A stretch of 64,000 nt of DNA from Adiantum capillus-veneris (GCA_014529385.2 CM043964.1:5551997-5615996); one strand, 5' to 3'. Positions 29,469 through 40,745 are shown, counted from the first letter of the stretch. The notes: generated by a model from the sequence alone, not told the origin. Numbers and translations: made by a program.

Positions 29469-30815
29469 ATGGTCATCACCCGAAGCGGAATGGATACTTC
29501 GCATACAGGTGGTGAGCATGAGAGAGGCGATGAAGAGTTCTCCCCACCAAGAGATTTTTCCGACCCTCCCCCTTCGCCATCTACGCCACGAGTTGTACCA
29601 ACTTCCATGGAGGAGATGGTCAAGTCAATGTTGGAGATGATGGCACAACAACAATAAACGAATCAAGTTGCGTTGGCACAACTAGCAAGAAAAGTAGAAC
29701 AACAGGAAGCCAAGGACCGCGAGCGCGAAGAAAGAAACGAAAGAATTGCCGCACAACAAGAAGCAAATCGCCTTGCTTTAGAACGCGAGCGCGATGAACG
29801 AAACGAAAGAAAAGCCGAGCGTGAAGCTCAAAGAGTGGCCTTGGAGGTCGAGCCTGAGGCTCAAAGAGAACTACGCACTCAAGAATTGGTTCGACAAGTA
29901 CTTGCCTCGAAGTCCGAACCAGCCAAAGATCGTGGGTGTTCCTCGAGTGGAGCAAGCCACGATGCGGATTCCAATAATCCAATCACAGAAAAGTTGATTT
30001 TCAGTAAGTATGATGGTAAGATGGATGCTACGATTATTCATTCTTGGTTGCATCAATTTAATGCTTATTTTGCGACAACTAAGAAGACAGGAAATAGCAA
30101 AGTTTTGACGGCAACTATGTACCTTGCCGATGATGCCATCAATTGGTACCACGCTTGGCAAGAGGCACAGTTAGCCGCACACCTAGAGGAAGCCGACGAA
30201 TTCACGCCCCTTTCCTTCAATTGGGCTGATTTCTAAAACAAGCTCAAGGTGCGGTTTATGCCACCTCAGTACCTCGCACGATTGAAGGACCATTGGCACG
30301 CTCTCAAGCAAAATGGTATTCCGGTTATGTCTTTTTCTAATCATGTTTTGCAGCTAGGTACCCAATTACGCAAGTCGGATGATGAACGCAAAGAGGCATT
30401 CCTTTTTGGGTTAGACGACTATATCAAGATGGATGTAGAAGTCTTCGACCCAATCGATCTCAACAAAGCAGTAACGATTGCTCTCGCACAGGAGATGAAG
30501 CACAACAAGGGAAAGCCTAAGGAGAACAAGACTTCCATAAGTACCTCGCAGACTTCTCAGAACCCTCAGAACGGTAAGAACAGTAAGAATGGTAACTCTT
30601 CTAACCAATCTTACAACAGTCTCTCAGAAAAGAATTCTTTCAATGAATCTAAGGGTAAAGCTAACACAATTGCTAAACCTAAGCTTACTCCATATGAAAA
30701 GGTAGCACAAGGAATTGTAGGAGGATACATCATGTCAGAAGAGCAAAGCACTTATTCTAAGAAAGGTCGTTGTTTTCATTGTCACATTAAGGGTCACATA
30801 AAAAGAACGTCCTAA
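29469..30815 (+). pseudogene. Family A gag, three lesions
   Basis: Starts MVITRSGMDTS. Coiled-coil rich in Glu/Arg (about residues 70-150), then the gag domain (SWLHQFNAYFATTK, MYLADDAINWYHAW). In-frame TAA at 29655-29657 and TAA at 30234-30236 both replace CAA codons (C to T). The zinc knuckle CFHCHIKGHIKRT loses its last Cys through a 2-base deletion at about 30808, which throws the protease out of frame. Compare 355-1845, which has an intact knuckle but a different stop. Confidence 0.8.
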
Positions 30816-30817
30816 GC

Positions 30818-31633
30818 TTGAATCGAATGAATCTAAAGAATCCACAGAACCCACTTCCTCTGTCAATGCAATTAATGATAACACGTGTGCCCCAAGTTTC
30901 TCTTGACCCTCCCATTGATGAGTCTCTCACTAAATGTTATGGTCAGGTGTCGGGGCAGCGTTTTGTCATATTGTTTGACCCAAGTAGTATGCATGATGTG
31001 ATCAGTCCCTCTCTTGTTGAGAGAGCCCGCCTAGAAGTTAGTCAAAAATCTCCTCTCGAGGTTTCTGGCTTTGTTCCCGGTATGGACTCTCTCATCACGC
31101 AAGAGTGTCTTGGTGTGTTGTTTGCAATTCAACAAGCTGCCTTCACTAGAAGATTTGTTGTCTCTCCTCTCTCAGGATGTGATATGATTTTTGGCATTCG
31201 ATGGTTTCGTGATCTTAACCCTCTCATTGATTGGGAGGCTAACACTTTCACTCTCCATGCCAAAAGTGATTCTCCCATTGTCATTCGTGGAGAGAACATT
31301 GTTCATTCTCCCTCTCTCATTGCTAATATGCAGGACAAGACTGAAAGAATTCATGAGAAGGAGACTCTCTCAGTCTCTTCTTCTCCAAAGCATGATACAC
31401 ATGATTTGCATGATGATGATTTGAATGACAATGATAAGCATGATGATTTGGATGTTAATGATGAGCATGATGATTTGCATGATCAAGATGTGATTTCTCA
31501 CAACCATGATGAGTTGCATGAAGAAGATGTGGTTGTTCACAAGGATGATGTGTTAGTGGATGCTTTTTCTAGCGAAGCTAACCTTGTTGTAGATTCGATC
31601 AATCACGAAGAACCAATCTTGGCTTTCGAGTAG
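30818..31633 (+). pseudogene. Family A protease region and His/Asp-rich repeat
   Basis: A 271-residue frame. The first half is retropepsin-like: RFVILFDPSSMHDVIS (DPS at the active site where the other copy has DPG), then GCDMIFGIRWFRDLNPLIDW, the conserved flap and C-terminal block of Ty3 proteases. The second half (from about residue 180) is a low-complexity His/Asp/Leu/Asn repeat (HDDLN, HDDLD, HDQDVIS) coded by a 12-bp minisatellite at about 31390-31530. The frame stops at 31633, but similar sequence continues in a new frame. The acidic repeat has no known role. Confidence 0.65.
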
Positions 31634-31684
31634 AGGTACAAAGAACCCCACCAGGAAGATTCGATCATTCAAGAAGAAGCGATC

Positions 31685-32467
31685 TTGGCTCTCGAGCCTA
31701 GGTCCAAAGCACCCTCACAGGAAGTATTATGTGTTCGCATGATTGATACGCACGCATTGTACGAGTGTTTCATTTGTGATCGTTTCCTGTATTTTCATCA
31801 GCGTCTTTATGTGATCCCTTTTACTAGGCATGACATATTGTACGTTGAGCACGTTTCACTCATGAATAAGCACGAATGTATGCGGATTGTTCATGAAAAG
31901 CTGAAAAGTATGCATTCAAGGAAGTCAAATTCCATGTCTCTTCCTTGGCACGACACAGTTGTAGAAAGAGCACATGAAAGTATGAGCACCAAGCATGGGC
32001 ATTTCCGTTGTGAATTGCCACAGTTGATTGCTTTAGATCAGAAGAGAACGATTCGATCTCATTGTTTGCATGTGTTTGATGAACGGTTTGGCACTCCGTC
32101 TCTTTGTTCATCTACATTGCATGCACAGTCTTTCGAGAAGACAAGATTTTTTCCACTCACTTTACATGGAATAGGTATGTTCATGTTTTTGTGTTGGAAG
32201 TGGTTTCAGGAATTTTCAGCCATGGAGATTCTTGAAGAAGAAAGAAGCATGACTCTCGACGAAGTTGAAGCATTGAAGGAGACACAGAAGACTTTGTGTC
32301 GCTTTCGGCGCGGCCCAAAGAAGCAAGCGTTGCAGACCTTTATGAAGTTCAAGTACCGCATGACCCACACATCAGAGTGGGCCGGCGAAGAGTCCCTTCC
32401 AGGATTCCGGATGCTATTGGCGATCTCCCTCGACGGCATACAGTTCGGTACCAATACCTCACTTTGA
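31685..32467 (+). pseudogene. Family A C-terminal segment with chromodomain-like tail
   Basis: A 260-residue frame beginning MALEPRSKAPSQE. The middle (ECFICDRFLYFHQRLYVIPF to FPLTLHGIGMF) has no recognised domain; its DRFLYFHQRLYVIP resembles the short segment before integrase seen at 34890 (GLLYFRQRLCVLP). The end, EEERSMTLDEVEALKE then CRFRRGPKKQALQTFMKFKY and WAGEESLPGF, matches the chromodomain-like C-terminus of the pol remnant at 36700-36858. So RT and integrase have been excised between protease and the tail. Confidence 0.6.
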
Positions 32468-32478
32468 AAAGGAGGGAA

Positions 32479-34849
32479 TGTCACGTAACACATCCAACCC
32501 TATGTGTCCGTGGACAAGCTACAGCACGACAAGGGTTCAGTCAATCCAGTCAGTCTAGATTAGAAGTGATCTGGCACTTTTGTGAGTCTATTCGTAGACC
32601 GTGCATGCCCAGTCACTTAGTGTAGATGCATATCCTCTGGTTGCACACAGCATGATCATAAGCATTCCCATCAGAATCCTTTAGGGGAATTTTCCAATGC
32701 ATTTAACTTATTTTACCTATTTTTGACATTTTTCACTTATTATTTTTAAGTGACTTTTGTTGGAAAGTAGGTAGGGCAAATTGAGTAAGTTTGTATATAA
32801 GCAAACTAGAGCTAGCTCTATTTGGCAGAAGAGGCAACAAGAGCCAAGCTCAGCAGACAACTTCTCAACAAGACCTTGGGAGTTTCCCCCACCAAGCAAG
32901 AAGAAGCAGCATCCCCTAGCGTTTCCTTCATCCACAACAAGCTAGCGTTTTTGCATCAGCAGATCCTCGCCGCAAGCAAGCCAAGCCTAGCGTTTTGTAT
33001 CAGCATCATCGCCACAAAGACCCAACAACCTAGCGTTTTGGAGTCCCCATATCCTAGCGTTTTCTGAAGTTGCAAGCCTAGTGTTTTTGACATTCCTAGC
33101 GCTTGCAGATTCCAGCCTTTGCAAGTTCAGCCCCTGGCGATTTTCAGCAATAGAAAGACCAGCAAGATTCAGTCCTCAGAAGTAGCAGATTCAGCCCGGA
33201 AAGACCAAAAAATTCAGCTGTCACGTGACACATCTCAACCCTATGTGTCCGTGGACAAGTGTCCGTGGACAAGCTACACCACAACAGGGTTCAGTCAGTT
33301 TAGATTAGCAGTGATCTGGCACTTTTGTGAGTCTATTCGTAGACCGTGCATGCCCAGTCACTTAGCATAGATGCATATCCTCCGGTTGCACACGACATGA
33401 TCATCGAAATTCCCATCAAAATCCATTCGCATCAGTTAGGGGAATTTTCTTGTGCATTTAGCCTATTTTCCTATTTATTGGGATTTTCACTTATTATTTT
33501 TAAGTGACTTTCCTACAAAAGTAGGTAGGGCAATTTTGCTAAGTTAATATATAAGCAAACCAAAGTTCACACTTTCTGGCAGAAGAGGCAACAGGAGCTT
33601 CCCGCTCAACAGGCAACTTCTCAGCAGTACCCCCCCCCCGCAGTAGACCCTCGCCATCCTCCCACTTCCCTTGGCGTTTTTCATCTTCAGTAGCTATCGC
33701 CATCATCCCCCAGTGCTTGGCGTTTTCCCCAGTTACCAACAGCAGCAGCAGGATCTAGTAACGCTAGATAACCCTTGCAAAAGCTCAACAATTTCAGCCC
33801 AAGGCCCAGCGTTTTTGGTTCTCTGACCCAGATCTCCGTGGCGTTTTTGGCAAGAGATAAGATCAGCCAGCGTTTTTGTTTTCAGCCCTGAAATGCATCA
33901 AACCACAGCATTTTCAGCCTTAGATACAGTAGCAGATCCCCCCCCCAATTGGTTGCAGATGCTCCCCGATTTTCAGCCATAAAAACGCAGCCAAAACAGT
34001 CATTTTCAGCCACCGAAACAGTCCCAGAAGTCGCCGTCGTCATCACCATCGTCGTCATCGGCATAGTCCCATTCACATTGTACACCTTGTGCAATCAAGT
34101 TAGACCACTCTCGCCGACGAGAGTGGGGCCTTCGGAGGAGGGTTTTACAAACCTCTCGGGTGTCGTATCTCTTCTCTCTCCTTCTCTCAGTCTCATTCAC
34201 TTGCACGCACAATATCCACTGACTTTGTTCGTCACCACATCACTCTACAAGACGGAAAGCTCTCTCTTTCCCTAAGAACTAAAAGGAACCTTGAGCAATA
34301 AAGATCACTAATCTTGAGAAAACACAACATTCATTCCGCTGCACCTAACATCAGCCCTTAAGAACCTCATTTTTCAGCCCTAAACCTGCAGATTTTCAGC
34401 GTCAAAGACCCACAGAAACAGTCCCAAATCAGCGTTTTTGGACTAGCCGCAGATTTCAGCCCATAGTGTTTTTGGACAGCAGATAAAAGATTGCAGATTT
34501 CAGCCCTTAGGTCGGTCTCGTCATCATCGCCGACATAGCCTAGACTTGCATCAGTCATATGCATTCCCATTGTACCAAATTGTGCACTCATAAGTAGACC
34601 ACTCTCGCCGACGAGAGTGGGGCCTTCGGAGAAGGGTTTTACGTCTCTAGTGTCGTATCTCTCCTCTCTCTCTATCTCTCAGTCTCATACACTTGAACGC
34701 ACAGTGTCCATTCACTTTGTTTGTGATCATAGCACTCTCTCATTAAGAACGGAAGGCTCTACCTTCCATAAGAACAAAAGGAACCTTGAGCACAGTTCGG
34801 AGCACTCATCTTCAGCAAAGCGCAAACATTCATTCCGCTGCACCTAACA
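32479..34849 (+). repeat. 3' LTR of non-autonomous family A element, interrupted
   Basis: Begins TGTCACGTAACACATCC and ends GCTGCACCTAACA. It is split by a solo LTR at 33219-34350. Joined, the two halves give an LTR of about 1234 bp. A TATATAAGC TATA site lies at about 32795-32803, after the CACTTATTATTTTTAAGTG hairpin (32736-32754). AGCGTTTT words follow. Confidence 0.85.
33219..34350 (+). repeat. Solo LTR nested in an LTR of the same family
   Basis: 1132 bp, from TGTCACGTGACA to CTGCACCTAACA. TSD TCAGC at 33214-33218 and 34351-34355. The terminal 12-mer is a perfect palindrome with a G-box. TATATAAGC lies at about 33549-33557. Confidence 0.9.
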
Positions 34850-36858
34850 CTCTTGCTTCCCAAGGGCCAAGCAACTATCTCATTCATGATGGTTTGTTGT
34901 ATTTTCGTCAACGTCTATGTGTGTTGCCCTCAAGGTTGCATCCGTACGTACGTATGTACGGATCCGTACAGTACGGTACAACCGTACGGTACGGTTCCGT
35001 TACGTAAGGATAGATAGTGTACGGTTTTTTTTCACAAATTTATTTATTTTTTTGTTTTTTTAGGGACATCTTGCCATTGGGCAATGGACTAAAGTTTATT
35101 GTATTATATAGTGTATTCCCATTTTTCTGTCTTTTTGATGGTAGAGTCTAGAATGGTCACTATAGTATGATGTATCCATCTTTGTATGAGGATTGATAAT
35201 AAGTCCTCAATCTTGACTCTTGATGTTTTATGTATTTTGATTCGGGTATCATGGTATGTTGAAGTTTTAAGTTTTAACTTTTCGCAATCGTGACTCATGT
35301 TTAGTGCTATTGAAATTTGACTAAGTGATGTATTCTAAGAGTTAAGTATGGATAACATTTGAAGCAGTATCTAATGGACATTGAAGCAGTATCTAATGGA
35401 TGTTTGAAGCAATATCTATGTATAGACTCTATGTAGTTTCTAGTATGTATAGGCTGAAAAAGGCTGAAGTCACTATTCTTTTTGTTGTTACAAATGTTAC
35501 GTATTGGTCACGTACCTGAAAGGCCGATCCGTACAGAAGTACGTACCTTACATACCGATTACGTACCGTACACTCCGTACCTTTCCACCTTGGTTGCCCT
35601 CTCTCAAGCCAACCATATTGCAGGTGGTGGGCACAGGGGAATGAACACCACTTTGGAAAAAATAGAAAGATTCTTTTGTTGGCCTAAAATGCAAAAAGAT
35701 GTGTTTCGTTATGTCACACAGTGCACTATATGTCAAAAGGTAAAAGCTCCTCGGGATAAACAGCAAGGCCTCTTGCTTCCGCTGCCTATTCTCGATGGAC
35801 CTTTTCAAGATATTTCCATGGATTTTATGACTAACCTTCCACCTAGTTTGCATTCAAGGACCACTCAATGTTTGACAATTGTTGATCGTTTCAGCAAGTT
35901 TTGCATGTTAATTCCCTGTAAGGCCACAGTCACAGCACAAGGCGTAGCACGGTTGTTCATAAAGCATTGGTACCCCCTCTGTGGTTTGCCAAAATCGATT
36001 GTTTCAGATAGGGATATTAAGTTCACGTCTAATTTTTGGCACGCACTCTTTGAAAATTTTGGCACTAAGTTGAATTTTTCATCCGCTTTTCATCCACAAT
36101 CAAATGGTCAGACAGAGATTTACAATCAGTTGTCTTTTGATGTTTTAAAGTCATATGTGCATGATCAACAGTCTCATTGGGAGCTCTATCTACAATTGGT
36201 TCGGGCTATTTTGAATGACTCTTTTTCCTCTGCCATTGGTCGAACTCCGTATGAGGCAGCTTTTGGCCATCCGTTCCAGTCACTTTTGACTTGCTCGGTC
36301 AGTCAAATGCCTAATGCCAATGCTGAAAGTCAGTCATTAGATGAGATTTCTGAGAGTGTGAAGCTTCGTCTAAGCAAGGCTCAAGAATCTTATTCACGGC
36401 AGGCTAATAAGCATCGTCAGGATGTTTCGATCAAGGAAGGGGATTGGGTGTATTTAAGAATCATGAAGCAACGTCTTAAGCAAGTTGGACAGAAGTGTCC
36501 AAAGTTGTCTTTTCGAATGTATGGTCCATTTACTGTCATTAAAAAGATAAATGAGGTTTCAATGAAATTGCAATTGCCTAACTCATGGTCAATGCACAAT
36601 GTTTTCCATGTTTCTTGGTTGAAAGTGTTTCAGGGAACACCTCCAAAGGACATTTCCGACGAAGAAGAGCCGGAGATCATCGATAAAGCAGAAGTCATGG
36701 AGCCGGAGCAAGTGTTGTTGCATCGGTTTCGGCATGGTTCAAAGAAGCAAGTGAGACAATACTTTTTGAAGTTCAAGGATCGCGGAACCCACAAAGCAGT
36801 GTGGGTCGACGAAGAGTTTTTCAAAGATTACCCAGAGTTGTTGGCAGACTACAATTAA
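34850..36858 (+). pseudogene. Family A integrase and chromodomain-like tail, hAT-interrupted
   Basis: Starts with a short pre-integrase scrap (SNYLIHDGLLYFRQRLCVLP, 34870-34930). It is then broken by the hAT-like element 34931-35592 and resumes as a long open frame to 36858. Seen: HHCC zinc domain (HIAGGGHRGMNTT, CTICQKVK); integrase core with Asp in SMDFMTNLPP, Asp in SDRDIKFTS and Glu in QTEIYNQL; GPF motif MYGPFTVIKKINEVS; and NVFHVSWLKVF. The C-terminus (EPEQVLLHRFRHGSKKQ, QYFLKFKDR, WVDEEFFKDYPELL) is chromodomain-like. RT and RNase H are absent. Integrase would catalyse strand transfer; the catalytic triad is intact, but the gene has lost its upstream part. Confidence 0.85.
34931..35592. 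mobile_element. Non-autonomous hAT-like element H1 (662 bp)
   Basis: 8-bp TSD GTTGCCCT (34923-34930 and 35593-35600). Termini CAAGGTTGCATCCGTACG and, reversed, CAAGGTGGAAAGGTACGG form imperfect inverted repeats. Dense subterminal CGTAC/CCGTAC/GTACGG words lie at both ends (34943-35010 and 35505-35582). The AT-rich core has a 25-bp GAAGCAGTATCTAATGGA repeat (about 35360-35418). No transposase. TSD length and CA...TG ends point to hAT. Confidence 0.85.
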
Positions 36859-36902
36859 GCCATGCAGCTCGGTATCAATACCTCACTTTAAAAAAGAGGG
36901 GA

Positions 36903-38631
36903 TGTCACGTGCACATCTAACCCTATGTGCATGTGGACAAGCTACTTCAGGACAAGGGTTCGGTTAGCCTAGCTTAGGAAGTGTTCTGGCACTTTTGTGA
37001 GTATGTTCGCAGACCGTGCATGCCCAGGCACTTAAGAGTAGATGTATATCCTCTGGTTGCACACAACATGATCATCAGCATTATCCATCAGGAGCATTTT
37101 CCAGTGCATTAAACCTATTTTCCCTATTTTAGCCATTTTTCACTTATTATTTTTAAGTGACTTTTGTTGGGAACTGGGTAGTGCAAATGAGCCAAGGCAA
37201 TATAAAAGAAAACCTAGCGCTACTAAAGTCTCGCAGAAGAGGAAGAAGTGCCATAAAAACAGGGGACGGGGGGACGCGCCCATTTGTGCGGGGACAAGAC
37301 GGGGGACGCCAGGACGAAGATGGGGACGCATTTCTGAGACGGGGGGACGTCTCTCACAGGGGACGAGGAGTGGGACGGGTCCCGGGACGCATGTCCCCGG
37401 TGACACCGACGGATGGGACACGGGCAGGGGGCGGGTTGCAGCCAACGGGGGCGCCTATTTTGGGGGGGCTTTCAAAATTCAAACGCCCACTTTTGGGTGC
37501 CCTTTCAAAATTCAAATTTCAAACCCCCATTTTGGGGGGAGCTCTTTCTACTTAAGAGCACCCAACTTCCAAGCCGCAAGGCTCATAGCCTCATAGTATC
37601 ATACCCAAGCCTCAAGGCTCAAGGCCACTTCCTTGAAGTTCCCATTGCCCAAGCACCACACCAATGGTGTACTATGTCACGCACGCCACACGCCCTTTGT
37701 TATATTTTGATATTATGTAATATGAAATGCAAAACCCACTTTTTTTTTGCAATCTTGTGCTCTTAGTGTTCACTATTATCTCAGTATTAAATTTGCAAAG
37801 AACTAGTGTTTTTTAAAGCGCGTCCCCTGTCGCATCCCCCGTCCCTTGTTTTGCCATGTCCCCGTCCCCGGGACCCGCCACGTCCCCGAGACCCGTCCCC
37901 ATGTGACTATGAGAAGTGCACAGGCAAGTAACTTGCAGCAGGCATCTCTTCTCTATCTCAAGCAAGAACCCTAAAGGCCTAGCGTTTTTCTAACAGTAAA
38001 AGCCAGTGTTTTCAGCAGCCCTTGACCAGCGTTTTTCAAGGCAGCACTTCAACGTATCCAAGGACAGCAAATCAGCGTTTTGAAACCTACAAGATCAGCG
38101 TTTTGCACCTACAGCATCCAGCGTTTTTGAACCAGCAAATCCAGCGTTTTTAAACCAGCAAAGGCAGAGTTTTTGAACCAGCAAAGGCAACGTTTTAGCA
38201 ACAACAGAACTCAACGTTTCCAGCAGAGTTTCAGTAGATAGATCCAGCGATTGCAGCAGATAAAGAACAGCCTTAAAGGAGCATTTTCAGCCATACGTAG
38301 TCTCCAACCTAGACACACATTGCATCATAGCCTCACAACTTGCATCAGTATCTTGTACCAGATTTGTGAAATCGTAAGTAGACCGCTCTCGCCATAGAGA
38401 GTGGGACCTCCGGAGGAGGATTTTGACAACATTCTGGTGTCGTATTCTTCTCTCTCTATCTCTAGTCTCAGGACCTTCATTCACAGTGTTCACCACTTTG
38501 TTTGTGTCCATTGCACTCTCTCACTAAAGGAACGGAAGGCTCTCCCTTCCATAAGTAAAAGGAACCCTTGAGCACAGTTTGGAGCACTCATCTTGAGCAA
38601 AGTTCAACATTCACTTCCGCTGCACCTTACA
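36903..38631 (+). repeat. 3' LTR of family A pol remnant, hAT-interrupted
   Basis: Follows PPT AAAAAAGAGGGGA. Begins TGTCACGTGCACATC and ends GCTGCACCTTACA. Without the 660-bp element H2 and its TSD it is about 1061 bp. AGCGTTTT words are very dense at 37980-38200. Confidence 0.85.
37252..37911. mobile_element. Non-autonomous hAT-like element H2 (660 bp)
   Basis: 8-bp TSD AGAAGTGC (37244-37251 and 37912-37919). The left end CATAAAAACAGGGGACGG and right end (reversed) CATAGTCACATGGGGACGG are imperfect inverted repeats. GGGGACG words crowd both ends. The core has TTTCAAAATTCAAA direct repeats. No transposase. Confidence 0.88.
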
Positions 38632-38682
38632 TCCGTGACAGTGGTATCAGAGCTTCAGGCATGTGCTTTTCTGAAAGCACAC
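38632..38682 (+). other. Family B leader fragment with primer-binding site
   Basis: LTR-end scrap (CCGTGACA), then TGGTATCAGAGCTTC (initiator tRNA-Met primer site, 38642-38653), then CTTTTCTGAAAGCACAC. The same order occurs at 45285-45335. It resumes at 45180 across the family D insertion. Confidence 0.7.
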
Positions 38683-39212
38683 TGTCACAAAGTGATGACG
38701 TGGCGGACAGCTTAAACCCTAATTTCTGCCAAAAACCCTAATTTCCGGAAATCGCGGAGACGGACTATTAAAAAAAAAAATTATTTTTATTTTTATTTTT
38801 TTTGGAAAATGATGAGCGACGCGAATTTTGCTTTTGCTTTTTTTTTATAAAAAAAAGAGAAAAGACTCTCTAAGAGAGAGAGAGAGAGAACTGATGCTTT
38901 TGATTTTAAAAGCTTTTGGGGCTCTGCTTTTGGGCATCCCTTGTAACCTTTAAATTAGTGGTGAGGGCCTCACTTCTCAGAGCATCTGGACGCAGAGTCT
39001 GAGAGTGAAACCCTAACCGCACTTTTGTACTTTGATGATTGATTAATATAAAAAGAAATACCGAAAGGGGCGCCAGTCTTTGGGGCCAATATCTCTAGGC
39101 ACGGAACTCCGCCGGGCCAGTGCAAATCTATTGTGATCTGTGAATTGTTTTGAAGTGGTTATTTGGTGCTGTCGCGGTTGATTCTTGACTTGGAGTGTCC
39201 AAGTCTGTTACA
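38683..39212 (+). repeat. 5' LTR of family D element
   Basis: Starts TGTCACAAAGTGATGACGTGG (an ACGT-core site at its tip) and ends GTCTGTTACA. TATA-like TATAAAAA lies at 39047-39054, followed by the AAATACCGAAAGGGGCGCCA module shared with family B. Confidence 0.9.
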
Positions 39213-39283
39213 GTGGTATCAGAGCCCGGCCGATTTCTCTTCTACGGGAAATCCGATCCCCGATTTTTTTTTCCGCGGCACCT

Positions 39284-40745
39284 ATGGCTTCAGGCAATGA
39301 TCAGTCGACTCCCTCTGCATCTGGAGATGCGGGCTGGGATCACAACGAAGATTCAGGCAGAGAGTATGGCCCGCCTTGGCCTACTTAGGCGGAGCGGCGA
39401 GAGATAGAGCATCGCCAGTTGATCGGCGATGCAACAAAGATGATGCTCAATTTTGCCAAGGACCCGAAGAGGGCAAAATATATGAACCAGACCTCTTTGG
39501 AAGAGGTACAGAGGGAGTGGCAAAGAAACACGACACCACTCCCGAAACCTGCTCTCAAGAAACCTTCTGCCTCCAAGAAATATACGGAGAAGGAACTAGA
39601 GAATGTGGTTGATGCACGGATTGCTCAGCTTTTTGACACGCAAAAGAAAGCCAAAAAGCACGGCAAAAAGCAGAAGAAAGGCATTGACTTCCCGGGATAT
39701 TTAGGTCGTCAGTCGACATTCGACAAAGCAAAGAAACTGAAGAAGCGCGTCAAGTTTGAAGGCCTACCCAGTTCTTCTTCTTCTTCTGACAGTTCTTCTA
39801 GCTCCTCGAATTCGAGCAAAGAAGACAGAAAAGGTAAAAAGCGAAGCAAGAAGCAACGCTTTGGAAAGGGCAAGAGAAAGGCAAAGAAGGCTAAATCTCG
39901 CCCAGAGACTGACAGTTCTACTGAGGACTCGTCTACAGACAGCTCAGATTCCGATGACGGAAAGTTTTATGCGAACAAGAAGAATTTTTACAAAGCCAAC
40001 CAGTATGACTTTCTTGAAGATAAAAGCAAGAAAGTCCGAGAGTTTAAGGAAGGTGGCCACTCGATCAAGTTTGATACTTTTCAAGATACTCAGATGCTTC
40101 GAAGGCTTTGTCTTTTATACAGCAGTTTGACATCGCTTTCGCGGGAGGACGCTATTCAGAGCACTCCAAGATTCGGAGAGCTGCCTCTTACTCTAAGGGG
40201 AATGCTCGTACTTGGTGGTCCACGCTTCTATTAAGCAAGACTGTGCCAGTTACATGGCTGAAATTCAAGAGGCTTTTTATTTCTTCTTGGTTGACTCAAG
40301 AGTTTGAGCGAGATATACGAGCTACTTGGAACCATCTCCGGATGACCAAGAGCGATACAGTGAATTCTTATTGTGAAAGATTCTAGAGCTCTTTTCTACC
40401 CGCCTCTTCATTCAAGAAGATCTCGTTCAGAGAACAGATTGAGCGGTTTACCTTGGGTCTCCCTACAGAGATCCGAGATCACTGCTTGGAACAGAAGTCA
40501 GCTTCTATTCAGGAGTTGATGAGTCATGCGAAGCGGGGCTTTGCCATTCACTCTGGCAGTTTGACCTACCCCACAGATAAGGCCATGACACAACGAGCCG
40601 AACAGACTTCTGGGAATGAAAGTAGAAAGAAAAAGAGCAAGCCAGAGAAAAAAGGATGCACAACCCAAGCTTACTCCTGTGGAGAGAGCTCGCTTCATCA
40701 GAGAGGGGAAGTGCTTTGGATGCGGGGAACATGGACATATCTCTG
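39284..40745 (+). pseudogene. Family D gag with Ser/Lys-rich linker and zinc knuckle
   Basis: Probable start MASGNDQSTP at 39284; a TAG follows at about 39386. The main frame 39419-40234 is very basic and Ser-rich (KKAKKHGKKQKKG, then a poly-Ser/Asp stretch), then DFLEDKSKKVREF. Frame changes near 40100 lead into the gag domain proper (FIQQFDIAFAGGRYSE, GNARTWWSTLLLS, FISSWLTQEFERD). A further stop at about 40384 and then LGLPTEIRDHCLEQK follow. The zinc knuckle reads GKCFGCGEHGHISLKCP in a mixed frame at about 40708-40755. Not functional. Confidence 0.8.

Larger units (their letters stand above)
29287..34849 (+). mobile_element. Non-autonomous family A LTR element, 5' end rearranged
   Basis: Leader (29287-29468), gag, zinc knuckle, protease, and a C-terminal segment are followed by a PPT (AAAAGGAGGGAA) and a 3' LTR (32479-34849, itself interrupted). 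No RT, RNase H or integrase sequence lies between protease and the tail, and nothing marks a simple gap. The 5' LTR is missing. The architecture parallels the complete non-autonomous copy at 47186-51141, indicating a family subtype and not a random deletion. Confidence 0.75.

Noticed and set aside
34869-34930. Possible start of a new host exon (SNYLIHDGLLYFRQRL)
   Set aside because: The motif is the usual segment before Ty3 integrase and joins the integrase frame after removal of H1.
37157-37766. Gly/Arg-rich 132-residue frame
   Set aside because: It is the GGGGACG array of hAT-like H2 read as protein.
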